From a virus: a DNA stretch of 39,009 nt. The position numbers and the translations under genes are program-made. The stretch is from IMG/VR virus record IMGVR_UViG_3300046674_000101, positions 1-39,009 of that record; one strand, given 5' to 3'. Below, piece after piece: positions 1 to 7,136 of this stretch; the first letter of the stretch is position 1, and every line of letters begins with the position of its first letter. The notes below the pieces were generated by a model. The model worked only from the letters and a program-made list of their open reading frames with translations, searched no databases and was not told the origin of the DNA.

Positions 1-245
1 CCACACCCTCCGCAACATGCACAGGGATCGCTCTTAATCACCATCGCATCGGGATAGCCATTACCACCGGGCCTCACCCCCGCCGTGTCGGCGTCCGCAC
101 GCTCAGGCGTAGGGGCGGCGTAGAGTGCTGTGCCGATTCCGTAATTGAACGCGGCAACGTCTTTGTTCCAACGAAGCACGCGTTGCACTTCGTCACCTTC
201 GATGAAGGCCACCGGCTGCGCCTCACGCGGTGCGCACTCACTCAT
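1..245 (-). CDS. Hypothetical phage protein, 3' end cut by window
   Basis: A reading frame opens with ATG at 245 and stays open to the window edge, so the C-terminus is missing. The visible 81 residues begin MSECAPREAQPVAFIEGDEV and later contain GTALYAAPTPE and a cysteine cluster (CACCGGC) at the edge. The QPVAF...LYAAP pattern recurs in short uncharacterised phage proteins; that is recollection of a family style, not a search result. The start overlaps the stop of the upstream gene as ATGA, which implies translational coupling. No function is assigned. Confidence 0.6.
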   Translation of the reverse strand, partial: MSECAPREAQPVAFIEGDEVQRVLRWNKDVAAFNYGIGTALYAAPTPERADADTAGVRPGGNGYPDAMVIKSDPCACCGGC

Positions 246-484
246 GCTTGTTCCTTTCGGTAGTTCCGCTCACACTCTTGATAGAGGGCTTCAGCCTTGA
301 TAGCGTCACCGTCCTCCAGGGCCTGCCAGAGGTTCGTGCCTGGGGCCACCAAAGTATCCTTGTAGGCTTTGTATCGACGTGCCATCTGGCGCTGCTTGCC
401 GAAGATACGGTCGTATCCCTCATCGAACTGCTCGGAGGGACCACGGGTACGAATGGAGTCCCCTGTGATGTTATTGGTGGTCAT
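242..484 (-). CDS. Hypothetical small charged protein (80 aa)
   Basis: 80 residues starting MTTNNITGDSIRTRG, rich in Arg, Lys, Glu and Gln, predicted helical and soluble, with no membrane segment or recognised motif. Its stop overlaps the start of the next gene (ATGA) and it begins four bases after the preceding stop, so it sits inside a tightly coupled operon. Function unknown. Confidence 0.6.
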   Translation of the reverse strand: MTTNNITGDSIRTRGPSEQFDEGYDRIFGKQRQMARRYKAYKDTLVAPGTNLWQALEDGDAIKAEALYQECERNYRKEQA

Positions 485-487
485 CTC

Positions 488-670
488 TCAGAACCAGAGA
501 TAGATGCCGTGGAGGACACCCAGGGGTGCCGCGAGGATGCCCACGAGCGATACGATGATCTCGACCGACAGAGCAGCGCTGAAGTGGTTGAAGGCATAGA
601 CAACGTTCGTGATCCAGCCTGCGACGTTGACGATTGCCAGGATAATGATGAAGATACCGATGAAAGGCAT
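488..670 (-). CDS. Small two-helix membrane protein (60 aa)
   Basis: 60 residues, almost entirely hydrophobic: MPFIGIFIIILAIVNVAGW forms a first membrane helix and about residues 33-58 a second. A short polar linker (FNHFSA) lies between them. It abuts the preceding gene (671) and is four bases from the next. Small inner-membrane proteins in phage early or middle operons may be holin-like, superinfection-exclusion or host-takeover factors. Nothing here separates these, so it is annotated only as a membrane protein. Confidence 0.6.
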   Translation of the reverse strand: MPFIGIFIIILAIVNVAGWITNVVYAFNHFSAALSVEIIVSLVGILAAPLGVLHGIYLWF

Positions 671-877
671 TTAGAAAGTCCTTGTATTAAGTTGAGTTAC
701 CCAGTACCCATCGGCGTTCTTTGCCATACCCTTGGTCATCATTTCGGTAACCTTCAGGCATCTACGGGGATCATGGGGATTACCGAATTCGCCTGTGCGG
801 TGTTTCTCGAAGGCTGCGGTGGAGTTGAAGTATTCGTTACAGGTGGGGCACTGGTTGTGGTCGCCTCGGAGGATCAC
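671..877 (-). CDS. Putative small zinc-finger protein (68 aa)
   Basis: The frame extends further upstream, but a GTG at 877 overlaps the TGA of the preceding gene (GTGA), which is the coupling pattern used throughout this operon, so that start is chosen. The protein has CPTCNEYF at residues 10-17, His26 in FEKHRTG and RRC ending at Cys40. This gives a C-x2-C...H...C arrangement able to hold one zinc, followed by a basic helical tail. Small zinc fingers of this kind in phages may bind nucleic acid or host proteins. Zinc binding is inferred from spacing only. Confidence 0.55.
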   Translation of the reverse strand: MILRGDHNQCPTCNEYFNSTAAFEKHRTGEFGNPHDPRRCLKVTEMMTKGMAKNADGYWVTQLNTRTF

Positions 878-1056
878 TTGTGTTCCACCTTTACGTACTC
901 GATGCTGCTGATGGGGAACATCTGACGAGCCGTACCATCTACTGCACTGACCCACAGCACCGTGTCTCCGAAGACCCATGTGTGGTCCATATCGGTGAAG
1001 CGGAACGAGCTATTGTTGGTGGTACGGATGCTGAGGCTGGTGGTGTTCAATGCCAT
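874..1056 (-). CDS. Hypothetical protein (60 aa)
   Basis: 60 residues, MALNTTSLSIRTTNNSSFRF..., with alternating hydrophobic and polar residues suggesting an all-beta fold (WVFGDTVLWVSAV, FPISSIEYVKVE). There is no recognised domain. The start overlaps the end of the 54-aa gene and the stop overlaps the GTG of the zinc-finger gene. Confidence 0.55.
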   Translation of the reverse strand: MALNTTSLSIRTTNNSSFRFTDMDHTWVFGDTVLWVSAVDGTARQMFPISSIEYVKVEHK

Positions 1057-1211
1057 ACGTCCATCTCCTGAAGTTCCTGATAGATGGTCACCGCGTGGCT
1101 ATAGCCTTCCCAGTTGTCCACACCAGCAGCGCGAAGGGCCTCGAGGAACAGTGCGTTCTCTTTGAACTCCTCGAGGGTCTCTACTTCGACCAGTACGTGG
1201 GTCTTGTTCAT
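1047..1211 (-). CDS. Hypothetical acidic helical microprotein (54 aa)
   Basis: Read directly from the minus strand: ATG at 1211, TGA at 1047-1049, 54 residues beginning MNKTHVLVEVETLEEFKENA and ending in MDVWH. It overlaps the next gene's start by ten bases and its own start overlaps the stop of the 29-aa frame (ATGA). Acidic and mostly helical, with no recognised motif. Coupling on both sides is the main support. Confidence 0.5.
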   Translation of the reverse strand: MNKTHVLVEVETLEEFKENALFLEALRAAGVDNWEGYSHAVTIYQELQEMDVWH

Positions 1212-1297
1212 TTCGTTGTTACCTCGTCAAGCCATTGGATGTAGGCGACCCAGAAGTCCGCCCATGCGTCGATAGTACGGATCAGGTCAGTGACCAT
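1208..1297 (-). CDS. Possible 29-aa microprotein
   Basis: A 29-codon frame, MVTDLIRTIDAWADFWVAYI..., runs from ATG at 1297 to a TGA overlapping the next ATG at 1211. It has one amphipathic tryptophan-rich helix. It fills an otherwise empty gap and is joined to its neighbour by the ATGA arrangement seen across the operon. It is very short, so it could be chance. Confidence 0.4.
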   Translation of the reverse strand: MVTDLIRTIDAWADFWVAYIQWLDEVTTK

Positions 1298-1305
1298 GGA
1301 TGCCC

Positions 1306-1557
1306 TTATTGGATTGTCTCGGTCTTAGCAGCGGCGTTTCGGCGACGTGCTCGGATCGCGCGACGGGTGAACTCTTGTTCGCGGAATTCCCGAGGGGCGT
1401 TGTACATTTCGCTGAGAAGGTTCTTGTTGTCGTGATAGAACTCGACCAGCACGCCACCGAAACCACGCAGGAGAATCGACAAGGCCACGAAGGGCAGGAA
1501 CACCGCAGCCAGCAGTGCGTACAGGTACGACATGGGAAGGTCTTTCCGTTTGTTCAT
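1306..1557 (-). CDS. Single-pass membrane protein (83 aa)
   Basis: 83 residues: a short basic N-terminus (MNKRKDLPM), one hydrophobic helix at about residues 10-36, then a charged tail with an arginine run (RRAIRARRRNAA). The basic N-terminus before the helix predicts the N-terminus inside the cytoplasm. The start at 1557 overlaps the MazG stop (ATGA) and is preceded by GGAG about 7 nt upstream. An internal ATG at residue 9 is a less supported alternative. Function unknown. Confidence 0.6.
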   Translation of the reverse strand: MNKRKDLPMSYLYALLAAVFLPFVALSILLRGFGGVLVEFYHDNKNLLSEMYNAPREFREQEFTRRAIRARRRNAAAKTETIQ

Positions 1558-1865
1558 CGGCTGTCTCCATTGCCTTGAAGAGTCCCTCGGTCCTTGCGAC
1601 CACTCAGTTTCTCGATGTTGCCTTCAGCGACCGATGCGAGACTCAGGCCCCAGTCGTCAGCGATAGCTGCAACCATCCAAAGGATGTCGCCAAGTTCTTT
1701 CTTGACGTGCTTGTAGTCGATGGTTCCAAAGTCACGGCGAGCCTTGGCAAAGTAGCCGAGGAGTTCCCCGACTTCCCCAGCGAGACCCTCTCGGGCGTAC
1801 TGGGCATCTGCGGTACACAGACGGAAGCTCATGGCTTCACGTTGGTATTCGTTCAGGTCGCTCAC
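1554..1865 (-). CDS. mazG: MazG-like nucleotide pyrophosphohydrolase
   Basis: 103 residues resembling the single-domain MazG family, which hydrolyses (d)NTPs to monophosphate and PPi with Mg2+. The visible metal-binding pattern is the E-x2-E helix (GEVGELLGYF) and, about 25 residues on, the E-x2-D helix (KKELGDILWMV), as expected for the all-alpha NTP-PPase fold. The length matches phage MazG proteins. Family roles include removing non-canonical nucleotides, recycling host nucleotides or lowering (p)ppGpp. Here it sits in the same operon as ThyX and a second all-alpha NTP-PPase-like protein, so dNTP pool shaping is a plausible job. The substrate cannot be told from sequence. Confidence 0.8.
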   Translation of the reverse strand: MSDLNEYQREAMSFRLCTADAQYAREGLAGEVGELLGYFAKARRDFGTIDYKHVKKELGDILWMVAAIADDWGLSLASVAEGNIEKLSGRKDRGTLQGNGDSR

Positions 1866-2095
1866 AGGACCTCCGTGAAGGTCTCGTCAAGCGTCGTCAG
1901 GAACTTACGGACCAGTGTGTCCATGTCTTCATCGGCATCGATGTCAATGCCTGCGCTCTCCAACGCCTCGATCTGCTGGGTGAGTGCGTTGATCTGCCCT
2001 TGGATATCCTCAGGGATCGTGACGTTGGTCTCGTGGGCTTGTTCGATATACACCGTCAGGACGAGGGCCTTCAGTTTGATCAGGGTAAGGTTCAT
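1862..2095 (-). CDS. Hypothetical helical protein (77 aa)
   Basis: 77 residues, MNLTLIKLKALVLTVYIEQA..., with a central heptad-like stretch (IQGQINALTQQIEALE) predicting a short coiled coil, followed by an Asp-rich segment (IDIDADEDMD). Its start overlaps the stop of the 32-aa zinc-ribbon gene and its end overlaps MazG by four bases. No known family recognised. Confidence 0.6.
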   Translation of the reverse strand: MNLTLIKLKALVLTVYIEQAHETNVTIPEDIQGQINALTQQIEALESAGIDIDADEDMDTLVRKFLTTLDETFTEVL

Positions 2096-2190
2096 TTCTC
2101 TTCTCTCTTTACAAAGTGTTTGTCTTTGGGGTTACAGCATTGGGTCCCGAGGGGAATCACCCGGGAACACCACCAGCAGCGATAGGTCAC
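2092..2190 (-). CDS. Zinc-ribbon-like microprotein (32 aa)
   Basis: A 32-codon frame runs from GTG at 2190 to TGA at 2092-2094. The protein starts MTYRCWWCSRVIPLG and has C-x2-C followed 10 residues later by a CC pair (TQCCNPKD), then a basic tail (KHFVKREEK). Cysteines 5, 8, 19 and 20 could form a minimal zinc site. The GTG overlaps the TGA of the upstream gene and the TGA overlaps the ATG of the downstream gene, which is double translational coupling. It exactly fills what would otherwise be a 90-base gap. Confidence 0.5.
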   Translation of the reverse strand: MTYRCWWCSRVIPLGTQCCNPKDKHFVKREEK

Positions 2191-2900
2191 AGCAGTTCCG
2201 GGTAGAGTTTGTTCAGGTGCTCGATGGTTGCCTCGACTTCCTTGAGGGCCGCTGCGGTTGCTGTCTGGTATCGAGCCGGTGCGAAGTTTTCCTCACGCGA
2301 TTCGCAGCCAGCCGTGGGACGGTTGTCGATCAGCATCCCGGTGGCCTCAGTAACCAGCAGGATCGTTGCGCACGCCTTCACGGCTCCAAGGTGATGCACG
2401 AGTTCCTTGGGGTCCACACGTTCACCAGAGACCCACGCTTTGATGTGTCGGAGCATTGCGCCCACGTACGTCATCGCCTCGACTTCGGTCTTGAGGTAGT
2501 TGTTCTCGCCGTACTTCCGCTTGCCACTGTGCAGGGCCGCACTTTCGTGCAACTCGGCGATCTGGTGGATCAGGTGGACGGGCGGCTTCTTGTCCCCGTA
2601 GAGTTGCTTGGGGTTCGTGGGCTTTACTTCTGCGGGGATCGCAACCTTTCCCGGGCGGGGATCGTGCGAAGGGTGTTGCAAGATGTCCTGCAGCTTCCTC
2701 GCGTCTCCCTCAGGGTTGATGAACTTCGGCATCGGCATCGGGTGAAGCGGGTCCACCCACCGATCATTCAAGGCGTCGAAGTACGGTTGATCGAAGGGCG
2801 GGAAAGGGCTACCAAGGGGACGGGGTTGATACGGGTGACCCATGGCAGGGCCTTGCTGCATGATCTGGCTCAGGCTGCAGCCAACTGGGGTGGAGTCCAT
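2187..2900 (-). CDS. dATP/dGTP pyrophosphohydrolase-like protein (MazZ/DUF5664 type)
   Basis: 237 residues. The N-terminal ~90 are proline-rich and probably disordered. The C-terminal part resembles the DUF5664/MazZ all-alpha NTP-PPase family: KPPVHLIHQIAELHESAALHS, GKRKYGENNYL, then MLRHIKAWVSGERVDPKE and HHLGAVKACATILL, matching the family's conserved KYG.NNW and RH..AW..GE..D blocks. MazZ in phages with 2-aminoadenine DNA converts dGTP to dGMP for PurZ. No PurZ or DatZ is visible here, so this may be a stand-alone dNTP pyrophosphohydrolase. The ATG at 2900 overlaps the exonuclease end by 31 bases; ATG codons at 2861 or 2843 are possible alternatives without overlap. Confidence 0.65.
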   Translation of the reverse strand: MDSTPVGCSLSQIMQQGPAMGHPYQPRPLGSPFPPFDQPYFDALNDRWVDPLHPMPMPKFINPEGDARKLQDILQHPSHDPRPGKVAIPAEVKPTNPKQLYGDKKPPVHLIHQIAELHESAALHSGKRKYGENNYLKTEVEAMTYVGAMLRHIKAWVSGERVDPKELVHHLGAVKACATILLVTEATGMLIDNRPTAGCESREENFAPARYQTATAAALKEVEATIEHLNKLYPELL

Positions 2901-3616
2901 AGTTTCACTTGATTGTTCTCGAAGTCCCAGTCACTCTCATGGAGGATTCGGGCACAACGAGCTTGGGTTAGTGCGTCCTCTTCGGTGAGGCCCGCTTTGA
3001 TGTACGCTTGCTTTACGGTCTCCCACACGTAGCCCTTGGAATCCAAGAGTTTCTTTGCGGACACTGGGCCAACCCCAGGACACCCAGGGAACCCATCGGT
3101 CACGTCACCAGTCAGAGCTTGGGTCAAGAACCACGCCCAGGCGTCCTTCTCGGATACCTGCAGCTTCTTGCCGTTGAGTTTCTGGTCGAGGTGCCAAAGG
3201 GTCCCTGGGATCGTCTTGAGGTCTTTGTCCATCGTCACGATCATCGTCTTGCCCTTGAACTTCGTGGCAAGGATGCCCATGCAGTCGTCAGCTTCCAGCG
3301 TGGGCTTCTCGAAGAACGGATAGATGGTCTTGGACCACTCCTTCAGGGCCCCATAGCCAACCGGCTTGCGTGACTTACGGTTACCCTTGTATGCCGGGTA
3401 GACCTCGTTGCGGAAGTTGTCTCGAGCGGTGTAGCAGAGCTTCAACTCGCTGCACTTGGTGTCCTCGATGAACTTGTCGATATAGCCTACGAAGAGTTCC
3501 TTGGCTTTCGCTACGTCCGTGTAGATCGACCAGACGTCATCGCCCCAGTCAACCTCGGTTTCGCAAGCGGATGCCGCACGGTAGCAAGGGATGTCTGCGT
3601 CAATCAGGAGGAGCAT
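2870..3616 (-). CDS. 5'-3' exonuclease (FEN/T7 gp6-like)
   Basis: 248 residues with the PIN/FEN fold of phage 5'-3' exonucleases, which remove RNA primers and degrade host DNA. Visible elements are acidic LLIDADIPCY at residues 3-12 (metal-binding Asp), the basic bridge with YKGNRKSRKPVGY, the LEADDCMGILA helix (two Asp), VTMDKDLKTIPG, and GDVTDGFPGCPGVGPVSAKKLL, which combines the last metal-binding Asp residues with the helix-3-turn-helix DNA-binding motif. The length fits the family. It follows DNA polymerase in the operon, consistent with lagging-strand maturation. The start at 3616 overlaps the preceding stop by one base. Confidence 0.88.
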   Translation of the reverse strand: MLLLIDADIPCYRAASACETEVDWGDDVWSIYTDVAKAKELFVGYIDKFIEDTKCSELKLCYTARDNFRNEVYPAYKGNRKSRKPVGYGALKEWSKTIYPFFEKPTLEADDCMGILATKFKGKTMIVTMDKDLKTIPGTLWHLDQKLNGKKLQVSEKDAWAWFLTQALTGDVTDGFPGCPGVGPVSAKKLLDSKGYVWETVKQAYIKAGLTEEDALTQARCARILHESDWDFENNQVKLWTPPQLAAA

Positions 3617-3993
3617 TAGACAGCCTCGATCTTCAGGACAGCCTTGTACTTCCCATGGGTGATGATCTCTACGATCTCTGCTTCGTTCTCGCCACGCGAG
3701 TGTTCCTTGAAGCCTGCAAGGGCATCTTCGAACGACTGGTAGCTGTCGATGCTGTAGTCGCCACAGTCGCTGCGGAAGCGGAATTCCGAGGTCTTATCGT
3801 TGACCAGCTTCAGGCGGAATGCGTAGGCGGAAGTCTTGGCCCCGTTGTCCATCCGCACGCTTACGACGTATTCGTCCTTAAGGCTGCCGTATTGAGGCTC
3901 TATGGCCGTAACTGTCCCTTGGTCACCAATCGTGGCGGTGGACTGGTAATGCTCCGTGAACTCAACGCGGTCACCAACTTGAAACTTACTCAT
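3616..3993 (-). CDS. Hypothetical protein with SH3/KOW-like N-terminus (125 aa)
   Basis: The start is set at ATG 3993 because AGGAG lies 7 bases upstream; the longer in-frame extension is low-complexity shadow. The N-terminus (MSKFQVGDRVEFTEHY...IGDQGTVTAIE...) has the G-D-x-V and G-x-x-G-T-V pattern of small beta-barrel SH3/KOW-like domains. The C-terminal half (YQSFEDALAGFKEHSRGENEAEIVEII) resembles short modifier domains seen in phage accessory proteins. It overlaps the upstream gene by eight bases. Function unknown. Confidence 0.6.
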   Translation of the reverse strand: MSKFQVGDRVEFTEHYQSTATIGDQGTVTAIEPQYGSLKDEYVVSVRMDNGAKTSAYAFRLKLVNDKTSEFRFRSDCGDYSIDSYQSFEDALAGFKEHSRGENEAEIVEIITHGKYKAVLKIEAV

Positions 3994-4240
3994 ATGAAAA
4001 CTCCTGTTCATCCGCACCGAGGCGGTCATTGATTGCACGGATGCCTTCCTCCATCGCGTAGATGAGGGAATAGCCTTCGTTCTCGTGCTCTTGGTTGTAC
4101 GGGTCAAGACACTCAGCGGTGATCTTGAAGATTGTCGGAAGATGTGACTCGAAGTTGAACTCAACTCCGTCTACGGTTACGGCGATGTGCAGGAGGTTTC
4201 CCATTAGAAACGGGACGACCTCGACTTTCGGTTGGTGCAT
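3986..4240 (-). CDS. Hypothetical protein (84 aa)
   Basis: 84 residues, MHQPKVEVVPFLMGNLLHIAV..., with beta-rich first half and helical, acidic second half (EHENEGYSLIYAMEEGIRAIND). No motif recognised. The first 80 bases overlap, in another frame, the end of the winged-helix-like frame 4161-4424; an internal ATG at 4204 would reduce this overlap. Function unknown. Confidence 0.55.
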   Translation of the reverse strand: MHQPKVEVVPFLMGNLLHIAVTVDGVEFNFESHLPTIFKITAECLDPYNQEHENEGYSLIYAMEEGIRAINDRLGADEQEFSYE

Positions 4241-4424
4241 GGATTTGATCCAAGCCTCTCTGTGTGATCAGCCAAACGCCCCCGAAGGTATCGTCGTCTA
4301 ACCGTGTTGTAATGAGCCCCAAGGAAGCCAGCATGGCAACCTCGGAGGCCCTCTCGCGAGCTAAGTTGCTCTTGACACTGAACGGGGAAGTCCAGGCACG
4401 TTGAAGGATTTCAGTGACAGTCAA
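4161..4424 (-). CDS. Putative winged-helix DNA-binding protein (87 aa), TTG start
   Basis: No ATG lies near the end of the polymerase gene, but TTG at 4424 is preceded by GGAG at 8 bases. From there the protein reads LTVTEILQRAWTSPFSVKSN, then ERASEVAMLASLGLITTRLDDDTFGGVWLITQRGLDQI. This is a helix-helix-helix plus beta-wing layout typical of MarR/ArsR-like winged helices. The last ~25 residues are basic and low-complexity and overlap the next gene. The fold is inferred from pattern only; a shorter product or no expression cannot be excluded. Confidence 0.42.
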   Translation of the reverse strand: MTVTEILQRAWTSPFSVKSNLARERASEVAMLASLGLITTRLDDDTFGGVWLITQRGLDQIHAPTESRGRPVSNGKPPAHRRNRRRS

Positions 4425-6354
4425 ACCACGAGTCTCCGATCTTGAATTCTGCATCGATAGGACACTTAAACTTGAAGTAGTCGCCTGCACGCTTTGCGCA
4501 GAGAACAGCCATCTCCCCGAATTCTTTCTCGAGACCCTCGCGGACAGCCCACTGAAGTTCGTCGTGAACATACCCAAGGAGCGTGAAGTCCCCGTCCCAC
4601 CCATAGCGCAAGCCACGGGCTTCAGCTTCAAGGAAGCACTCGATCAACCAACGCTTACTGATGAGGGCACCAGCGCCCTGTAGGAGTGTGTTGAGGGCAC
4701 TGTGGGCAGAACGTACCGGGACCCTTCGACCATCAAGACCGATGAGATACCCACGCTTGCACGCTTTCTCGACAGCATTCTTGAGTTTCCCCAGAGCAGG
4801 AAGGCCAGTAAGGAATTTCTCCTTGAGCGCTTTGCCTGCAGCGCGACCCTTACCGACGATGCTCCCGATCTTTTCATCCCCAGCACCGTATAGGAATGCG
4901 TAGATAAACGTCTTCGCGTTGTTGCGTGTCGGAAGTCCCGCAGCGTTTTGGTTCTCAGTGTGAACGTCCCCGTTTAGGACGACATCCCCATAGGCCCCGC
5001 CGTCCCACTGGGCCATAAAATGCGCAAGGCATCGTAGCTCAAGGCCAGATAGGTCGACACCGACTTGCTTGAATCCCCGATGTACAGTAAATAGTGATCG
5101 GCACTCTCGTCCATACCCTCCAGCAAAGCCGGACAGTACATCTCCTTCTTTGTTGACTTTGACGCTTGGGACCTGGGCGAGGTTTGGGGAAGAATGGGTG
5201 CAACGGCCAGTAACAGCGCCGTTGGAATTGATTGAACCGTGAATTCTCCCGGCTTTCTCACACTTGAGCCATGCCTTATCTCCTTCTGCAAGCTGCCCAA
5301 TTCGTTTCTCCAACAAGAAGTAGGAAGAGAGGAGCTTGGCCTCTTCGTAGGGTAGAGCACCGAGGATGTTTTCATCGATCTGTGGCTTACCGCCATCGGT
5401 GAAGTGCTTCGGTACCCAACCATACTTCGCCACCAGTCGCTGTGCGATCTGGTCACGGCTTCCGGGGTTAAATTCAATGACCTTGTCTTTCAAACGCTTC
5501 CCGGTCTTCAGGGAAACACGTTCGATAACCAGAGGCGGAAAAGTGTCCATCATCAACTGACGGATCGTGTCACGCTCAACTGCCAACTCACCATAGAGGG
5601 CAACCGCAGCGCCAACATCGAAGGGCCAGCCAGAGCGCTCCATCATCGAGCAGTAGTGACGGGCTGCGTGTTCAAGCTCGAGAGCCTGCTCGCTGTACTC
5701 AATGGAGTTGAAGTGAAGCATCAGGGCACGAGTGACCAGTACGTCTTGATCACAGTAGTCGCCCATGGCTTCGGTGTATGTCTTCCACTCGAGACCCGAG
5801 GGGTAATTCTCTTTCCCCCATGCATCGACCCACTTTTGCTGTGCTTCCTCGTCAAACTTCCTGAGGGCTGCAGGCGTGAGCGAGTCCATGTACTTCAAGA
5901 AGGCCGTCTCGTAGTTGGCGCGAATCCACTCATTCTTAAAGTCACCTGAGTATTCACCCTTCATCTGACCGAGGCGGTATCCCCAGGCTTCGAGGGCATG
6001 GGACCCTACGCGCTTCGTTGGCAACACTCCAGCCTTGATGTAGGACCCATCGCGGACCAGCAAGTCAGGGAAGTAGAGGCGGGACTCAACGATGGTGTCG
6101 CGGACCTTGGTTCGATCCACGGTGAACCCTGGGTACAGCTTCTGAATGACCGGGATGTCATAGCCGATGATGTTGTGACCTACGAGCATCCCTTCGTCTG
6201 CAGCTTGCTGAAGGTACGCAACGCCTTCCTTGATGTTCTCGGGGGTGAACCTGCGTACCTTCTCGTCCTCAACATCCATCACGGATATGCAGTGAATCGT
6301 TGACACGTCTTGCAGCAGCCCGTTTGTTTCGATGTCGAAAAGCGTAGTACGCAT
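4411..6354 (-). CDS. Family A DNA polymerase (T7 gp5-like)
   Basis: 647 residues, close to T7 gp5 (704). The N-terminal 3'-5' proofreading domain keeps Exo I FDIET (Asp7, Glu9), Exo II VGHNIIGYDIP (Asp66) and Exo III YCDQDV (residues 200-205). The polymerase domain keeps motif A VGVDLSGLELR (Asp434), motif B RNNAKTFIYAFLYG (Arg477, Lys481, Tyr485) and motif C YVHDELQW (His597, Asp598, Glu599). Tyr485 aligns with T7 Tyr526. All catalytic residues seem present, so it is expected to be an active replicative, proofreading enzyme. T7 gp5 needs host thioredoxin; the thumb insert that binds it cannot be judged by eye. It works with the primase-helicase and acidic-tailed SSB encoded upstream. Confidence 0.96.
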   Translation of the reverse strand: MRTTLFDIETNGLLQDVSTIHCISVMDVEDEKVRRFTPENIKEGVAYLQQAADEGMLVGHNIIGYDIPVIQKLYPGFTVDRTKVRDTIVESRLYFPDLLVRDGSYIKAGVLPTKRVGSHALEAWGYRLGQMKGEYSGDFKNEWIRANYETAFLKYMDSLTPAALRKFDEEAQQKWVDAWGKENYPSGLEWKTYTEAMGDYCDQDVLVTRALMLHFNSIEYSEQALELEHAARHYCSMMERSGWPFDVGAAVALYGELAVERDTIRQLMMDTFPPLVIERVSLKTGKRLKDKVIEFNPGSRDQIAQRLVAKYGWVPKHFTDGGKPQIDENILGALPYEEAKLLSSYFLLEKRIGQLAEGDKAWLKCEKAGRIHGSINSNGAVTGRCTHSSPNLAQVPSVKVNKEGDVLSGFAGGYGRECRSLFTVHRGFKQVGVDLSGLELRCLAHFMAQWDGGAYGDVVLNGDVHTENQNAAGLPTRNNAKTFIYAFLYGAGDEKIGSIVGKGRAAGKALKEKFLTGLPALGKLKNAVEKACKRGYLIGLDGRRVPVRSAHSALNTLLQGAGALISKRWLIECFLEAEARGLRYGWDGDFTLLGYVHDELQWAVREGLEKEFGEMAVLCAKRAGDYFKFKCPIDAEFKIGDSWFDCH

Positions 6355-6362
6355 AGGGTTCC

Positions 6363-6554
6363 TTAGTATGGGTCTGAGGTCAGCAGGTACTCCTGCAGTT
6401 GGTCTTCAATGGATGCGTGCTCTTGGCACACCTTCAGGTACTCCTTGGCAAGCACTCGGATAGCCATAGCTGCAGGGCTGATTCCATCCAGTACTTCGAG
6501 CCTGTTTGCCAGTACGAGAGCTGCTTGCAGGCGTTCTTGATCAGCGAAGTTCAT
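6363..6554 (-). CDS. Hypothetical helical protein (63 aa)
   Basis: The start is ATG 6554, overlapping the upstream TGA as ATGA; an ATG five codons earlier is less likely. MNFADQERLQAALVLANRLEVL... is all-helical and soluble. No recognised domain. It is nine bases upstream of the polymerase gene. Confidence 0.55.
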   Translation of the reverse strand: MNFADQERLQAALVLANRLEVLDGISPAAMAIRVLAKEYLKVCQEHASIEDQLQEYLLTSDPY

Positions 6555-6688
6555 TTCGTGTCTTCCCACATGTATTCATCGGTATCGAAGGCCGTATCGA
6601 AGACCTTCTCGCTTGCTTTGAGGCAGATGGCGATTCCAGCGACTGCGATGATCACCATGCCGAGGAGGACCAGGGCGGTGACTAGCAT
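6551..6688 (-). CDS. Single-pass membrane microprotein (45 aa)
   Basis: ATG 6688 to TGA 6551-6553: 45 residues with an N-terminal membrane helix (MLVTALVLLGMVIIAVAGIA) and an acidic cytoplasmic-type tail (FDTAFDTDEYMWEDTK). The start overlaps the upstream stop by one base (TGATG) and the stop overlaps the next ATG. Function unknown. Confidence 0.5.
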   Translation of the reverse strand: MLVTALVLLGMVIIAVAGIAICLKASEKVFDTAFDTDEYMWEDTK

Positions 6689-6909
6689 CAGACTTGGACC
6701 TCACGTTCTTCGATGGTGTAGGTGTTGTCCCGGAAAAGCGACACGGACGTGAACTCGTTCCGATATTCCTCGGCAACGCGGAAGTCACTGGTGATGAACG
6801 TACTGGCGGCCGGGTATCCAGCGCCCATATCTCCAGGGGCGCCGAAGACCAGCGCGGTGTCCCTGGGGTCTTCTTTATCAGTACGGCGGATTACATATAC
6901 GGTTGTCAT
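6688..6909 (-). CDS. Hypothetical protein (73 aa)
   Basis: 73 residues beginning MTTVYVIRRTDKEDPRDTAL, beta-strand-rich, with acidic C-terminus (YTIEEREVQV). No recognised motif. It is coupled to both neighbours by one-base overlaps. Confidence 0.55.
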   Translation of the reverse strand: MTTVYVIRRTDKEDPRDTALVFGAPGDMGAGYPAASTFITSDFRVAEEYRNEFTSVSLFRDNTYTIEEREVQV

Positions 6910-7118
6910 CAGATAGCCTCGAAGCGTTTCTTCAGCAGGGCGTACAGAGCGTGCTGAGTGTTGAGGTCCAAGACAATCACGTCATCCGCCTCGGGATCAT
7001 CTCGATTGGTCTCTTGGGCCAGAAGCAACGAGCCCTTCTTTTCTTTCCAGACAGCGGTTCTGTAACTGTCTTCCAGACCTTGCGCGGTCGTGTCCAGCAG
7101 GGGGGTTTCAGTATTCAT
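6909..7118 (-). CDS. Hypothetical protein (69 aa)
   Basis: 69 residues beginning MNTETPLLDTTAQGLEDSYR and ending QHALYALLKKRFEAI. Preceded by an AG-rich ribosome binding site (GAGAGAGAA directly before ATG). Lies between primase-helicase and the 73-aa gene. No recognised family. Confidence 0.55.
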   Translation of the reverse strand: MNTETPLLDTTAQGLEDSYRTAVWKEKKGSLLLAQETNRDDPEADDVIVLDLNTQHALYALLKKRFEAI

Positions 7119-7136
7119 TTCTCTCTCTCGATTCGA

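Noticed and set aside
230-925. 231-codon plus-strand reading frame
   Set aside because: Antisense to a coupled series of minus-strand genes, with no recognisable domain.
2187-2900. Evidence for a 2-aminoadenine (Z) genome
   Set aside because: Only a MazZ-like protein is present; PurZ and DatZ are not visible, so the claim is not supported.
1515-2912. Long 465-codon plus-strand reading frame
   Set aside because: It runs antisense to MazG, the microproteins and the MazZ-like gene, has Cys/Ser/Val-rich low-complexity translation and no ribosome site. It mirrors the codon pattern of the genes opposite.
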